From contig CP154957.1 in NCBI GenBank assembly GCA_039621445.1, forward strand, positions 11,551,845-11,615,844: a stretch of DNA of 64,000 bases, read 5' to 3'. Each line of letters opens with the position of its first letter. The stretch's first letter is position 1. The stretch is from Euglena gracilis (taxonomy: Eukaryota > Euglenida > Euglenophyceae > Euglenales). A program made the position numbers and the translations under genes. Shown in pieces: positions 22,588 to 32,534 of this stretch. Under the pieces are notes generated by a model. The model saw only the letters and a list, made by a program, of their open reading frames with translations. It was not told the DNA's origin and did not search any database.

Positions 22588-24085
22588 GACCCAAAGTCAA
22601 TGGGTCGGCGGCCCAAAACGGGGCGCTGGCGGGTCGAAAAACGCTCGCGGCAGTTTTGGGTCCGGGAGGCCCAAAAACATGGTTTCGGGCAAAAAAAATA
22701 GTGCTGAGCTCTTAATAAGCGCGCACGCACCCCTTCATTGACCCCTCCATACATACCGGCCCACTCCATGGAGCTCTTTTGCCTGAAATCCATGGGTTTT
22801 GTGCCAGAAACAGGGCGCTGGCGGGTCGAAAAACGCTCGTTTTCGGCTCGAAAACAGGTTTTCCGGGTCCGGGAGGCCAAAAAACATCGTTTCGGGCAAA
22901 AAAAATTTTTTTGATTTTTTCGCCTTTTTCGACCCGGTTTTGACCCAAAGTCAATGGGTCGGCGGCCCAAAACGGGGCGCTGGCGGGTCGAAAAACGCTT
23001 GTTTTCGGCTCAAAAACAGTTTTTCCGGGTCCGGGAGGCCAAAAAACATCGTTTCGGGCAAAAAAAATTTTTTCGATTTTTTTGGCTTTTTTTAACCGGG
23101 TTTTGACCAAAAGTAAAGGGGTCGGGGGCCCAAAACGGGGCGCGGGGGGGTCGAAAAAGGCTTGTTTTTGGTTCAAAAACAGGTTTTACGGGTCCGGGAG
23201 GCCAAAAAACATCGTTTCGGGCAAAAAAAATTTTTTCGATTTTTTTCGACTTTTTGTCCCCGTTTTGACCCCAAGTCAATGGGTCGGCGGCCCAAAACGG
23301 GGCGGTGGCGGGGCGAAAAACGCTCGTTTTCGGCTCCAAAACAGTTTTTTTTTTTTTTGGAGGCCCAAAAACATCGTTTCGGGCAAAAAAAATTTTTTTC
23401 GATTTTTTTCGACTTTTTTGACCCGGTTTTGACCCAAAGTCAATGGGTCGGCGGCCCAAAACGGGGCGCTGGCGGGTCGAAAAACGCTCGTTTTCGGCTC
23501 AAAAACAGTTTTTCCGGGTCCGGGAGGCCAAAAAACATCGTTTCGGGCAAAAAAAATTTTTTCGATTTTTTTCGCCTTTTTCGACCCGGTTTTGACCCAA
23601 ATGTCAACGGGTCGGCGGCCCAAAACGGGGAGCTGGCGGGTCGAAAAACGGTCGTTTTCGGCTCAAAAACAGTTTTTCCGGGTCCGGGAGGCCCAAAAAC
23701 ATCGTTTCGGGCAAAAAAATTTTTTTCGATTTTTTTCGACTTTTTTGACCCGGTTTTGACCCAAAGTCAATGGGTCGGCGGCCCAAAACGGGGCGCTGGC
23801 GGGTCGAAAAACGCTCGTTTTCGGCTCAAAAACAGTTTTTCCGGGTCCGGGAGGCCCAAAAACATCGTTTCGGGCAAAAAAAATTTTTTCGATTTTTTTC
23901 GACTTTTTTGGCCCGGTTTTGACCCAAAGTCAATGGGTCGGCGGCCCAAAACGGGGCGCTGGCGGGTCGAAAAACGCTCGTTTTCGGCTCAAAAACAGTT
24001 TTTCCGGGTCCGGGAGGCCAAAAAACATCGTTTCGGGCAAAAAAAAAATTTTCGATTTTTTTCGACTTTTTTGGCCGAAAATGGC
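22588..24085. repeat. 163-bp satellite, about nine units
   Basis: Units start with GACCCAAAGTCAATGGGTCGG at about 22588, 22942, 23105, 23267, 23431, 23594, 23758 and 23921, with a diverged unit near 22780. The spacing is 162-164 bp. Each contains AACGGGGCGCTGGCGGGTCG, TTTTCCGGGTCCGGGAGGCC and a TTTTTTCGATTTTTTTCGAC tract. The first interval is disturbed by unique sequence at 22700-22780. Open frames in this array are by-products. Confidence 0.95.
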
Positions 24086-24480
24086 TAAGTCGAACAGTGG
24101 AAAAAGTGTACAAAATGGCCTAAATTGGCCGAAAAACGGCCGTATCTCGGGCTAGGCGGTGAGCTGCGATGAAACCAAAATCACAGTAGATAGAGCGTTC
24201 CAAGGGCTTCAATTTAGGTCTCTGGACATTTCCTTTGATTTTGCATCATTTTCGAGAAATTTTGAAAACATCGACTTTTTGACCCCCAACCCCCCGAAAA
24301 CGGCTAAGTCGAACAGAGGGAAAAGTGTACAAAACGGCCAGCTGCGCCGAAAACGGCCGTATCTCGGGCTAGGCGGGGCGTTGCGGGGAAATCAAAATAC
24401 CGGTGGATGAGGCGTTCCAAGGGCTTCAAATTAGGTCTCCGGACATTTCCTTTGATTTGGCTTCATTTTGGAGATATTTT
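24085..24480. repeat. Two ~228-bp repeats next to the satellite
   Basis: GGCCGTATCTCGGGCTAGGC and GCGTTCCAAGGGCTTCAA recur about 228 bp apart (24131 and 24359). Inverted single copies occur near 52390-52500. Confidence 0.75.
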
Positions 24481-24949
24481 GAAAATTGACATTTTTTTGG
24501 CCGTCCAAAGGGGGGGGGGGGCTTATTCAGGGGGGGTTGGCGAATCCTACCCAGTTTGGACCCCTTCGCGCGTGAATAACTCGGGCCTGGCGGGGAGTTG
24601 GGGGTCAAACCCAGGTGATTCGGAAACTAGGAATCCAGTCGCTCGTGACTGAAAAAAAAATTTCGGGAACGGGGCCGGGATCATGGTGATAATCCGCCGG
24701 TTCCCGAGGTGGCCCCGAGGGGGGGGGGGAGGGGGGGGGGTTCGGGGGGGGTTTTCCCCCAGTGGTAAGCTTCGCTCTTACCCATAAAGGGATAAGAGCT
24801 CAGCGACCCCCCCCCTAATTGACGCCCCCCCCTAATTGAACCCCCCCCCTAATTGACCAAAAGGGGGGTCCCGTGGAGAGGTCCCACGGTCAATTAGGGG
24901 GGGGGAGGTGGTAACTTCCTTGTCGAGAGGGGTTTTGGACAGGACCCCC

Positions 24950-25430
24950 CGAAAAAAATATGCAACAGGCTCTCCCCCACCTGTGGCACAAAACTTGCCC
25001 GAGATGGGGCACAAAACTGCCCACAAGCAGGGGCACCAAACTCGCCCCCAAACTGTACCAAAAAACTGCACACAAAATGTTTCCCCCAACTGTGACCAAC
25101 TTGTGGGACCAAAATGTTGCCCCCACCTGTTGCACCAAACTGCCCCAAAATGTGGCAATCAAAACACAAAATGTTTCCCCCATCCGTGGCCAAGATTTGT
25201 GGCCCACAGCTGTGCCAGGAAACTGCTGAGGCAAAATGCTTCACCCAGATGTGGCCAAGTTGTGGCAGGAAAATGTTGCCCCCCACCTGGGCACCAAACT
25301 GTGTGGCTGCAATGTGGCAGCAAACTACAAAATAATCCCCAGACCTGTGGCATCAATTGGACTCAAAATGTTTCCTCCATCTCAGCCAAGGTGTGATCCC
25401 CAAAATGAGGCACAAAACTGGGGGAGGGGG
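24950..25430. repeat. Degenerate tandem repeat with TGTGGC and CAAACTG words
   Basis: Loosely periodic words of the type CCCCCACCTGTGGCACAAAAC and CAAAATGTTTCCCCC repeat about every 40-50 bp for ~480 bp, much diverged. Open on both strands in places, but clearly repeat-derived. Confidence 0.7.
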
Positions 25431-25868
25431 TGAGTGTTGCAGGTGCCTGGGTTAACAAAAAGTGTTAAAAAGGGGGCTATTTGCAGGGAAGACAGAACAA
25501 AAACAGAAAACAGAAGCACATTCTTTCATTTCATTCATTCATTTTTTTCATCCTCACTGGGACCATTTTCTGACGTGAGTTTTTGCTTCTCAGAAATGGA
25601 TGCATGATAGGGTGTCATCAGACACGTTCCATGGCAGTGTATTTTCGTTGCATATCTTTCCATCAGCTGTTGGACGGGAATGTGATTTGAATGCCAAACA
25701 GCCTAGCAAAAAAGAGTCCTCGCAACCCCTTCGTCCGACACCTCATTTGCACGCCTTGAAATGCTGCACGAAGAGAATTTGTTCCGATGTGTGAAACCAG
25801 ACTACCTTTTGTCCGATGATTTAGCCGTTTGTGAGTTTCAGGTGTTCACAGAGCCCTGCATTCCGTCA

Positions 25869-26995
25869 AGGCTGGATTGAGGTTGACGTATTGAGGTTGA
25901 GGCTGTGTTACCAGCACCAGGCCTCGGGACAGAGGCTGTGTTAGTAACGCAGGCCTCAGGGCTTGACAAAGGCTGTGTTATGTAACACAGCCTTTGTCCT
26001 GAGGCATGGGTTGCTAACACAGCCTCCGTCATACCAACGAAAAAAGACATTGAAGAATACAGAAATATGATGCATAGACATTGCAGGCTAAGATTGCAGT
26101 AGCAAACACAAAAAAACAGTGGAACTCTGCCCCGGCAATGGGGAATTGGTTCGCTAGGCCAAAACGACAGCGAACAGACATGGCTGTGCCATGTGTTCAG
26201 AAAGTGCAAATAGGTCTTGTCAGAAAGTGCAAATAAGTCAAATGGCCGAAGTTGTCCGAGCACGGGCATAGGCTGCGTTGAAAAACCGACAAAAATTCGG
26301 AAACTGAATTTGTGCACTCGGGACGATGCCAGACACCGGACCTGTTTGCTTGTACATGAGGGTCAACGCATTCACGTTGGTCTTCAGTGTTGGGGGACTC
26401 CAATCTCGAACAGGAACACCAGCAGCGGCACATAGGTCTTTTCGTTGCGCCAAGGCAACATCTCTTTGCGTGGCATCATCAAAAAGGCAGCCCACAGACA
26501 AAGTCCATTTTGCAAAGGCGGTAATCCAATCATCCAAATTGGACAAAACGCAATTTTGATGGGCCAGAACTTTGGCAAAATCCATCGCCGCATGGAAGGA
26601 AAGTTTTTGGTTCTTTTCCGTTCCCGTTGGGAGTCCCGGTTGTTCGGCAAACGTGTCGCCGAACAACACGGTGTCTGCCGGGGGTGGACGTGCTGGATTT
26701 TGGGCCTGTTCCAAAGCGGCCAAAAATGCATCCACGGGCGGCAATGGTCCCAGGGCTGCTTCAGCGACATTCACCAATTGTGCAGGCATCATTTTGTGTT
26801 TGGCTGAAAAGGTGCAAGGGTGGAGTGTGGGATAGCCGCTGTTAACTAACACAGCCTCTGTCCTGAGGCCTGGTGCTGTTGTAACACAGCCTCAAAAAAC
26901 TGTGTTGCTAACCCAGGCCTCAGGACAGAGGCTGGGTTAGCAACACAGTTCTTGATATAGAGGTTGAGGTTGAGGTTGAGGTTGAGGTTTTCCAA
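25869..26995. mobile_element. ~1.1-kb element with palindromic ends around a tyrosine-recombinase-like ORF
   Basis: Both ends contain GAGGTTGAGG words and several imperfect palindromes built from GCCTCAGGACAGAGGCTGTG and GTTGCTAACACAGCC. They flank the minus-strand ORF at 26238-26852. The left block spans about 25869-26035 and the right block 26835-26990. I could not fix a target duplication because the GAGGTT words repeat. The structure suggests a mobile element with clustered hairpins at its ends. Confidence 0.55.
26238..26852 (-). CDS. N-terminal domain of a tyrosine-recombinase-like transposon protein
   Basis: An intact 204-codon frame, the best uninterrupted ORF outside repeats. Recognisable blocks are MMPAQLVNVAEAALG near residue 21, DFAKVLAHQNCVLSNLDDW mid-protein, SVGCLFDDATQRDVALAQRK, AAAGVPVRDWSPPTLKTNVN and GIVPSAQIQFPNF near the end. 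The last four blocks recur in the broken copy at 33961-34454, where they are followed by a tyrosine-recombinase-like catalytic segment. This ORF lacks that segment and stops at 26238. By position I infer a DNA-binding or core-binding domain; no catalytic residue is present. Upstream are the palindromic element ends. The family assignment is inference from the second copy. Confidence 0.45.
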   Translation of the reverse strand: MLVNSGYPTLHPCTFSAKHKMMPAQLVNVAEAALGPLPPVDAFLAALEQAQNPARPPPADTVLFGDTFAEQPGLPTGTEKNQKLSFHAAMDFAKVLAHQNCVLSNLDDWITAFAKWTLSVGCLFDDATQRDVALAQRKDLCAAAGVPVRDWSPPTLKTNVNALTLMYKQTGPVSGIVPSAQIQFPNFCRFFNAAYARARTTSAI

Positions 26996-27279
26996 CCTCC
27001 ATCTTTCCTCAATGCCACCTCAATGCAAAAATCCAAAGGAATACGACTCAGCAACAAAGAGAATTGAAAAAGAGTGTTACAAAGAGAGGCAAATTACCTG
27101 GATTTTTTCAAAAATTGGGCAATTGGTCACTTATTTCAAGTTTTTAATCGGCACCCCACTATTTTTTCTTGTTTCCACCCACATATGTTGTAATTTGTCA
27201 TAAAAGCTGTCAAAATTGCCTTTGAGGAAGGTTTTAGAAGAGGAGACGGTCCAATCCATACTTTTTGTGAATTCATTTT

Positions 27280-27520
27280 TTTGAATTTTGGACATTGAGG
27301 TAACATTGAGGTTGAGGTTGTGGTTGAGGTTGTTGACATTGAGGTTGAACTTTTTTTGAAATCCTCAACCTCAATCCCGCCCTGATTCCGTTCATTTTCT
27401 GCTCTTGATTCGTAGAGCAAATCAAGAGCAAACCTTCCAGTGGGGGTGTCCCCCGCGCCCCCCCCCCCCCCCGCGACCCCCCCCCGCGACCCCCCCCCCG
27501 CGACCCCCCCGCGACCCACA
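27280..27520. repeat. TTGAGGTTGAGG tract and GCGACCCCC tags
   Basis: CATTGAGG and TTGAGGTTGAGG words run from 27290 to 27370. They are followed at 27447-27515 by four GCGACCCCCC units with a long C run, the inverse of the 22090 tag cluster. Confidence 0.55.
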
Positions 27521-27654
27521 CCTGGAAATACCCATAAAATGGCACCTAATTAGGAAATGGCACCCAAATTAGGAATCAAAAATGCCAAAAATGTGTCATA
27601 AATTCCTAAGTGGATCTATTTTTGGACACAAAAATTCCTAAAATAGGTCACATG

Positions 27655-27718
27655 TCCCCCCCCCCTCCCCCCCCCCCCCCCCCCGCGTCCCCCCACGCGT
27701 GCCCCCCCCCCCGCCCCC
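27655..27718. repeat. Long C run with GCGTCCCC and CACGCGTGCC tags
   Basis: More than 50 of 64 bases are C. The tags are inverse relatives of the GACGCGGGG array at 16449-16501. Confidence 0.6.
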
Positions 27719-28284
27719 CCAACCACCCCCAAAAGAAAGGAAGGTTCCATGTTCCTTCCTACATGTGGACGCGGATTCGAGGATGACAGCCGTTTGACCA
27801 CGCATACTGGAAGCAGTTTCTCACCTTGTCTTCAGGGCGGCCCAGTGAATTAGGAATCGCCTTCTTGACAGTTTTTGACAGTGCCAGAGGCTGTTTTTCG
27901 ACACTGCGTCAAAAAAATAATGACCCTGTCATAAACCTATCCCTGCTGTCAAGCGCAATGGTTGCATCTCCTGTCACGTGATATGGTGCCGGAGAGCGAG
28001 ATGCTGTCTCGGGTAATTGGCGTGCTGCGGTTGTTTACGCAGAACCACGCTGCGTATGTCGGGCTGGTGGCCCGTGGCTTGGGGGGGGGGGGTCTCGCGG
28101 GACCCCCCCCCCGTACCTAGGCTCCTCAACAAAATTTCTTAGCCCACACCCCAGACCCCCCCTCGACCTCGACCGTTCCGGTTGGCTCGCAACCTGACAG
28201 GGGGGTCCCGCGGGAACCCCCCCCCCTAGTACTTGGGCCCCGTTGCCTTGATGCCGGGTGGTGCACCACCTCCAGTCAACAGAG

Positions 28285-28430
28285 AGAGCGCAGGGGACTC
28301 CGCGCTCATCCTGAGGGCACTGCAAGAAGCCGTACAAGATCTCCTCGGAATGGGAATCGTTGAGAGCACGTGGGACCAGATATTTTTGCCCATCCGCCAT
28401 TGAGGCCTCGGAATATCGGACCCAGAAGCA
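28285..28430 (+). pseudogene. Non-LTR (LINE-type) reverse transcriptase tail fragment
   Basis: The plus strand reads ALILRALQEAVQDLLGMGIV, then STWDQIFLPIRH, a TGA, then GLGISDPEAVW. The segment xxQxxLPxRxGGLGIxxxxxxA is a common feature just after the reverse transcriptase domain of many LINE-type retrotransposons. Here the first G of GGLGI is replaced by the stop. Only about 45 codons remain; upstream sequence is lost in C-rich repeats at 28080-28230. Inactive remnant. Confidence 0.6.
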
Positions 28431-28685
28431 GTGTGGACCCCGTCCTTTGAAGGTCGTTTAAAACATCGTTTTAAATCAGTTTAAAACCGTTGTCGAAAAT
28501 CAAAAAGACGGGTTTTCGACGGCATAGGGTAGTATGGGGCATATGCATGTCTAGCTTACGAGGGAACCGACCGGGTGGCAACCCACGGTAGTCGCAACGC
28601 CAGCATTTTTAAAGCCTCCACGATATTGCGGAACCCTGTTAGCAATTGCCAAAAGTTTTCAAAAGGCCTGAAATTTAAGTGCCAT

Positions 28686-28873
28686 CCCCCCCCCCGATAA
28701 TGTCCCATACCCGGCCCAACCAAGGGGCGGGCATGGGACACTATGGGGGGGAGGGGGGGGACACGAACGGGGGGGGGGGGGTCAATAAAATTCCTTTAGG
28801 ACCGGCCGGCCGGGTCCCAAGGCAGGGGTATGGGACACTATCGGGGGGGGGGGGGACACTATCGGGGGGGGGG
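28686..28873. mobile_element. C-run tagged element, tag ATAATGTCC / ACACTATC (family e)
   Basis: CCATCCCCCCCCCGATAATGTC on the left faces GGGACACTATCGGGG repeats and GGGGATGG on the right. The core AATAAAATTCCTTTAGGACC and CCGGCCGGGTCCCA is a relative of the family a core. Confidence 0.65.
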
Positions 28874-29046
28874 ATGGTAATGTGAAATCTGCACTTTTTT
28901 GCAAGTTTTCACTTTTTCATGAAATCACTCCCAATTAGGATTAGCTAATGGTCGCGAAGGCGACCACGCCAAGTGCTTCCTAATTGGGTGTCAGACAAGA
29001 CAAACACCCACAAGACACACGAAGAAAAGGGCAGGCCCATGAGACC

Positions 29047-29295
29047 CACGGGGGGTCGGCACGCCGTGGCGAGGTTTCCTGCTAGGGGGGGGGGGAGGGG
29101 GGTTTTTGGCGTTTTTTGGCGTGGCGAGGGGGTCCCGGATGGGGGGGGGAGGGGTGCGCGGGGGTTTGCCAAGAAAATTTTCTTTGGCGGGCCTGACATG
29201 GCGTGGCGAGGGGGTCTGAAAAGGGGGGGGAGGGGGGGGGGGTAAAATGGGGTGGCGAGGGGGTCGGTGAGGGGGGGGGGGGGTGTGCCGACCCC
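29047..29295. mobile_element. C-run tagged element, tag GTGGCGAGGGGGTC (family g)
   Basis: Four or more copies of GTGGCGAGGGGGTC or close variants alternate with G runs and end in a G run plus TGTGCCGACCCCCC. The core includes AAGAAAATTTTCTTTGGCGG. The inverse arrangement is at 41465-41690. Confidence 0.6.
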
Positions 29296-29437
29296 CCCAC
29301 AGAGAAAGAAACAATCAAACGGTTGCCACTAACCCCCCCTGATTGGCCACCTGGACCCCGTCCGTCATGGTCGCGAACCCCCAGTCGCGAACCCCCCAAA
29401 AAACCCCAAACAAAGGCATTTTCCCTTGAAATGAGTA

Positions 29438-29591
29438 CCCCCCCCCCCTAATTGGCCACCTGGGCTCTGGCCAACAAGGGGGGGGGACAAATAGGGGGGG
29501 TCACGTTAGCTTGTATCTACCTATTTGGCCGCCCTCCGGGCCGCTAGGACCCCTTCTGGCCAATTGGGGGGGACAATTAGGGGGGGGGGGG
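29438..29591. mobile_element. C-run tagged element, tag CTAATTGGCC (family f)
   Basis: A TA-preceded C run with CTAATTGGCCACCTGGG on the left; GGCCAATTGGGGGGGACAAT and G runs on the right. About 150 bp, no ORF. Confidence 0.6.
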
Positions 29592-29594
29592 TCA

Positions 29595-29740
29595 CGTTAT
29601 TTGAAGGATAAGGAATGCAGTTCATGCATTCATGCAGTATTTTTTGAAGATTGAAGCAGGTATGCCCATCAAAAGTTTTCTTTTGAAGAACGATTCTACT
29701 AGGCTTTTCTAGTGCAGCTGGACCACTTTCATAAAGTACA
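29595..29740. repeat. Uninterrupted (empty) copy of the 15.3-kb repeat
   Basis: Matches 15305-15383 plus 16286-16345 without the 902-bp insert between the words GTATGCCCATC and AAAAGTTTTCTTTTG. Confidence 0.7.
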
Positions 29741-29803
29741 TGCGGATAATCCTACCAGGAATCGAATGTAGGACTTCCGTGGTTAGGGTGTCTCCTAACT
29801 TTC

Positions 29804-29980
29804 ATGTCGTCCTTTGGAACATCCAAACAACGAAAGTTTCAAGAATTGACTGAAAAATTAGCCATCACGCTGGCCCGTGCAGTAGCACGGCAGTTGCGGT
29901 TGGCCGAAAGAGCCACGGACCGCATGATCGTGGCCTTTTTTCTTAAAGACGTGTTCAGCCCGCCAAATGCCTGCCCTGAA
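29804..29980 (+). other. Coding-like fragment, unidentified
   Basis: The plus frame from ATG 29804 gives a charged, helix-like stretch (KFQELTEKLAITLARAVARQ then LAERATDRMIVAFFLKDVF) before running into tandem repeats. I do not know the family. Confidence 0.25.
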
Positions 29981-30040
29981 ATTCGTGGTCATGAACACGT
30001 TTTCAATGAGGGCATTTGTGGCAATGACACGTTTTCCATT

Positions 30041-31165
30041 AAACCGGCGTTTGAGACGCCGGGTTCAGGACAGAACCGGCGTCCCCCCCCACGGGTTTTC
30101 CGGACGCCGGTTCTGTCCTAAAACCCGGCGTTAGGAACGCCGGTTCTGTCCAAAACCCGGCGTCCGGTTTGGGACTGTATTTTGTGTAAAAAAGTGTACC
30201 AATGTGACCCCAGAAACAAAAATCTCCTTGGATGAAAGGGGATAAAAGGCACAATTGCTGAGTGCAAAATATCATGGATGACTGACGGCAAGCGTTTTGC
30301 AGTTTCTGAGGTGGGGGGGGAGGATTGCTAGGCATACAAGTTGCTACAACTGCACTGATTACAGGGCAAAACATATTGCCGGCAAGGAGACACATTACAG
30401 AAATTTTGGCTGGACCCCACTGGATTTTTTCAGACGTACGGTTGGGATTTCTGGGTGGACCCCCCCCTGGGTTTTGTCAGACATACGGCAGGGAAATTTT
30501 GGCTGGACCCGCCCTGGGTTATTTCAAAAATTCGGTTTAATGTTGACTGCCCACCCCTGGGTTTTTTCTTAGAATTACGGTTGGGAAATATTGGCTGGAC
30601 CCCCCTGGGTTTTTTAGAAATACGGTTGTTAAATGCTGGCTGGAACCCCCCGTGCGTTTTTCAGAATTGCGGCTGGTAAATGTTGGCTGGACCCCCTGGG
30701 TTGTTTCAGACATACGGAGGGGAAACTGTGGATGGACCTCGCTGGGTTTATTATCACGGTTGGGAAATTTTTGGCTGGACCTGCTGGGTTTTTTTTGTCA
30801 GAAATACGGTTGGGGAATACGGCTGGAACCCCCATGGCTTTTTTAGAGTTTCAGAGATTTTATGTTTGAATCCTCTGGTTTTTTTTTCAGAATTTGCTTT
30901 GGGACGTTTTGGCTGTTCCCCCATGGGACTAAAGGGGAACGCTAGTGAACATACTTCTAAGTGCTCCCTGGCCCGAAGGGGGTGAACGCCGGTTCTGTCC
31001 TGAACCCGGCGTCTCTAAAACGCCGCTTTAAACAAGGGGGGGGTGGCGGACGCCGGTTCTGTCCTGAACCCGGCGTCCCCGGACGCCGGTTCCGTCCTTC
31101 GGACGGAACCGGCGTCCGGGACGCCGGGTTCAGGACAGAACCGGCGTCCGCCACCCCTTTTTTGT
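30041..31165. mobile_element. 1.1-kb element with ACGCCGG palindromes and a 46-bp tandem array
   Basis: Both ends contain clustered palindromes made of ACGCCGGTTCTGTCC and GGACAGAACCGGCGT. The centre (30395-30960) is a degenerate tandem repeat, unit about 46 bp: GGGTTTTTTCAGACATACGG plus TTGGGAAATTTTGGCTGGAC. The same organisation recurs at 42022-43358. It is inserted in an array reading CCATTAAGGCAT, with TAA on both sides. No protein-coding sequence is supported. Confidence 0.75.
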
Positions 31166-31435
31166 AGTAAAGGCATCTGTGTTCAGGCACATTTTCAATG
31201 AGGGCATTTGTGGCAATGACACGTTTTCCATTAGGGCATCTGTGGCAACCCCGAGCAAGAAGCAAAAAATCGCTGTCATGAAAAATCGGCGGGCGGTTGA
31301 GAGGCCGGGTGGTCCTCAACGGGTGAGGCGGGTCCGGGGCACTCTACAACACGACAGAAGGCTAGGTTGCCTTGGAGCACAACGACAGGGAGTGGCGGAC
31401 ATCACGGCACACGACACACTTTACACAAAGAAACC

Positions 31436-31625
31436 ATGTTTGGGCCGATTTCGAGACTTTAAAAGTCTTAAATCTTCGCCCAAAACACGGTTTCAAACAA
31501 GAACAGTGTTTTGGGCCAAGGTTTTAGGGGGGCCCAGGGGCGACCGCAGCGCCTTCGGCGCCGCGGTCCCCGCCCCTGGGCTCCCCCTAACTCTTGGCCC
31601 AAACACAGTCCTTGACACAAAAGAG
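31436..31625. mobile_element. ~190-bp MITE, AAACACGGTTTCAAACAAG family, intact copy
   Basis: Contains AAGTCTTAAATCTTCGCCCA, AACAGTGTTTTGGGCC and a central GGCGCC hairpin (GCGCCTTCGGCGC at 31549-31561). The inverted copy at 12490-13230 is interrupted by the 532-bp element; this one is the empty reference. Confidence 0.75.
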
Positions 31626-32099
31626 CCATACTTTGGTGGCTCTTTTGCCAAATCTTGGCAATGAAAATGATATGCCAATCCGCAGGCATCACAGACAACT
31701 TTGTTCAGCTCCACACAATTTGGATTTTTGGGAATGGCAACACCACAAAAACCACATTTCTCGTGTTTTATTGGCAGTTGGGACACAGCACGAGGCACAG
31801 GGAGTTGGTCCGGGGACCACACATTGTTCGATGACGCTCGCCTCATCGAACAACAGGCTAGGTTCCAGCTCCCATCCCGTCCAGGCAACAAAGAAAGCAT
31901 CCAGCTCAGGATAACAGGCTTGCCGATGTTGACACAGTTTGGCGAACTCCAAACAGTCGGCAACAGCAGCAAGCTCTGCACCTACGGAGCCGGACTTTTT
32001 CTTTGTGTTGCCTTGTGTCAGCAAGGTGCCATGAAGGGGGTCCGTCATAGGGGGAGGTGGCAAAAGACCATTCACAAAGTTTGCCGTGCGTTTGGCCAT
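31626..32099 (-). pseudogene. Tyrosine-recombinase-element ORF relative with PHD-like zinc finger
   Basis: The first minus frame (32099-31850) has CLEFAKLCQHRQACYPELD then AFFVAWTGWELEPSLLFDEA, aligning with the middle of the 26238-26852 protein (DFAKVLAHQ, LDDW, LFDDA). After a frameshift the second frame gives KCGFCGVAIPKNPNCVELNK then VVCDACGLAYHFHCQDLAK. The spacing C-x2-C ... C-x2-C-x4-H-x2-C is that of a PHD/treble-clef zinc finger, which often reads histone tails. A finger is absent at the equivalent place in the other two copies. The ORF ends in the MITE at 31436-31625, so the catalytic part is lost. Inactive. Confidence 0.5.
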
Positions 32100-32534
32100 A
32101 CTGGGAGGGCTGCGGAAAAAAGAAAATAAAGAAGAAAAAGGGGGGGTGACACGTTTTCAATGAGGGCATTTGTGGCAATGAGACGTTTTCCATTAAGGCA
32201 TATGTGTTCAGGCACGTTTTCAATGAGGGCATTTGTGGAAGACACGTTTTCCATTAAGGCATTTGGGTTCAGGCACGTTTTCCATTAGGGCGCCGTTTTT
32301 GGGGTCCGAATTTCACAAATTCGCGGTTTTGACCCCTTGCGTGAACCATGACCACGAATTTTAGGGCAGGCATTTGGCGGGCTCTGAACACGTTTTTAAA
32401 CAAATTGTGGCTGAGCCCAGATTTCAGCCTGAAAACGTGTTCCCCTTCGGGGGCCCCCTGGCTGAACACGTTTTCAGGCTCAGCCACAATTTGTGTGTAA
32501 AAAAAAAATTCAAAAAAATCGAATCAAAAAGAAA

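Larger units (their letters stand above)
22485..24911. mobile_element. 2.4-kb TA-flanked element carrying the 163-bp satellite
   Basis: The left end is CCACCTCCCCCCCC then TAATTGAC; the right end is GTCAATTAGGGGGGGGGAGG then TGG. Both sides are flanked by TA. Just inside are repeated CCCCCCTAATTGAC tags, then an inner pair of inverted words, GCTGAGCTCTTAAT (22704) and GATAAGAGCTCAGC (24801). Between them lie the satellite array and about 700 bp of unique sequence. A shorter inverted relative, bounded by the same inner words, lies at 52067-52953. No ORF resembles a transposase; the long open frames are satellite translations. Confidence 0.75.
29985..32295. repeat. Tandem words CACGTTTTCAATGAGGGCAT
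   Basis: Clusters at 29990-30040, 31175-31260 and 32150-32290 built from GGCACGTTTTCAATGAGGGC and TGACACGTTTTCCATTAAGG. The 30-31 kb element sits between the first two clusters, so it probably inserted into this array. Confidence 0.7.

Noticed and set aside
22588-24085. CRISPR-like array
   Set aside because: Units are directly adjacent, 163 bp, without unique spacers; this is a satellite in a eukaryotic genome.
23162-24088. 308-codon open frame rich in FGQKKFF and GGPKRGAG words, and its minus counterparts
   Set aside because: A translation of the 163-bp satellite array, with repetitive content and no independent coding support.
29745-29815. tRNA-like sequence on the minus strand (TTCGATTCC with stems GTTAG/CTAAC)
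   Set aside because: Anticodon and T arms do not have canonical loop sizes and no D arm or acceptor stem pairs; at best a decayed tRNA-derived repeat.
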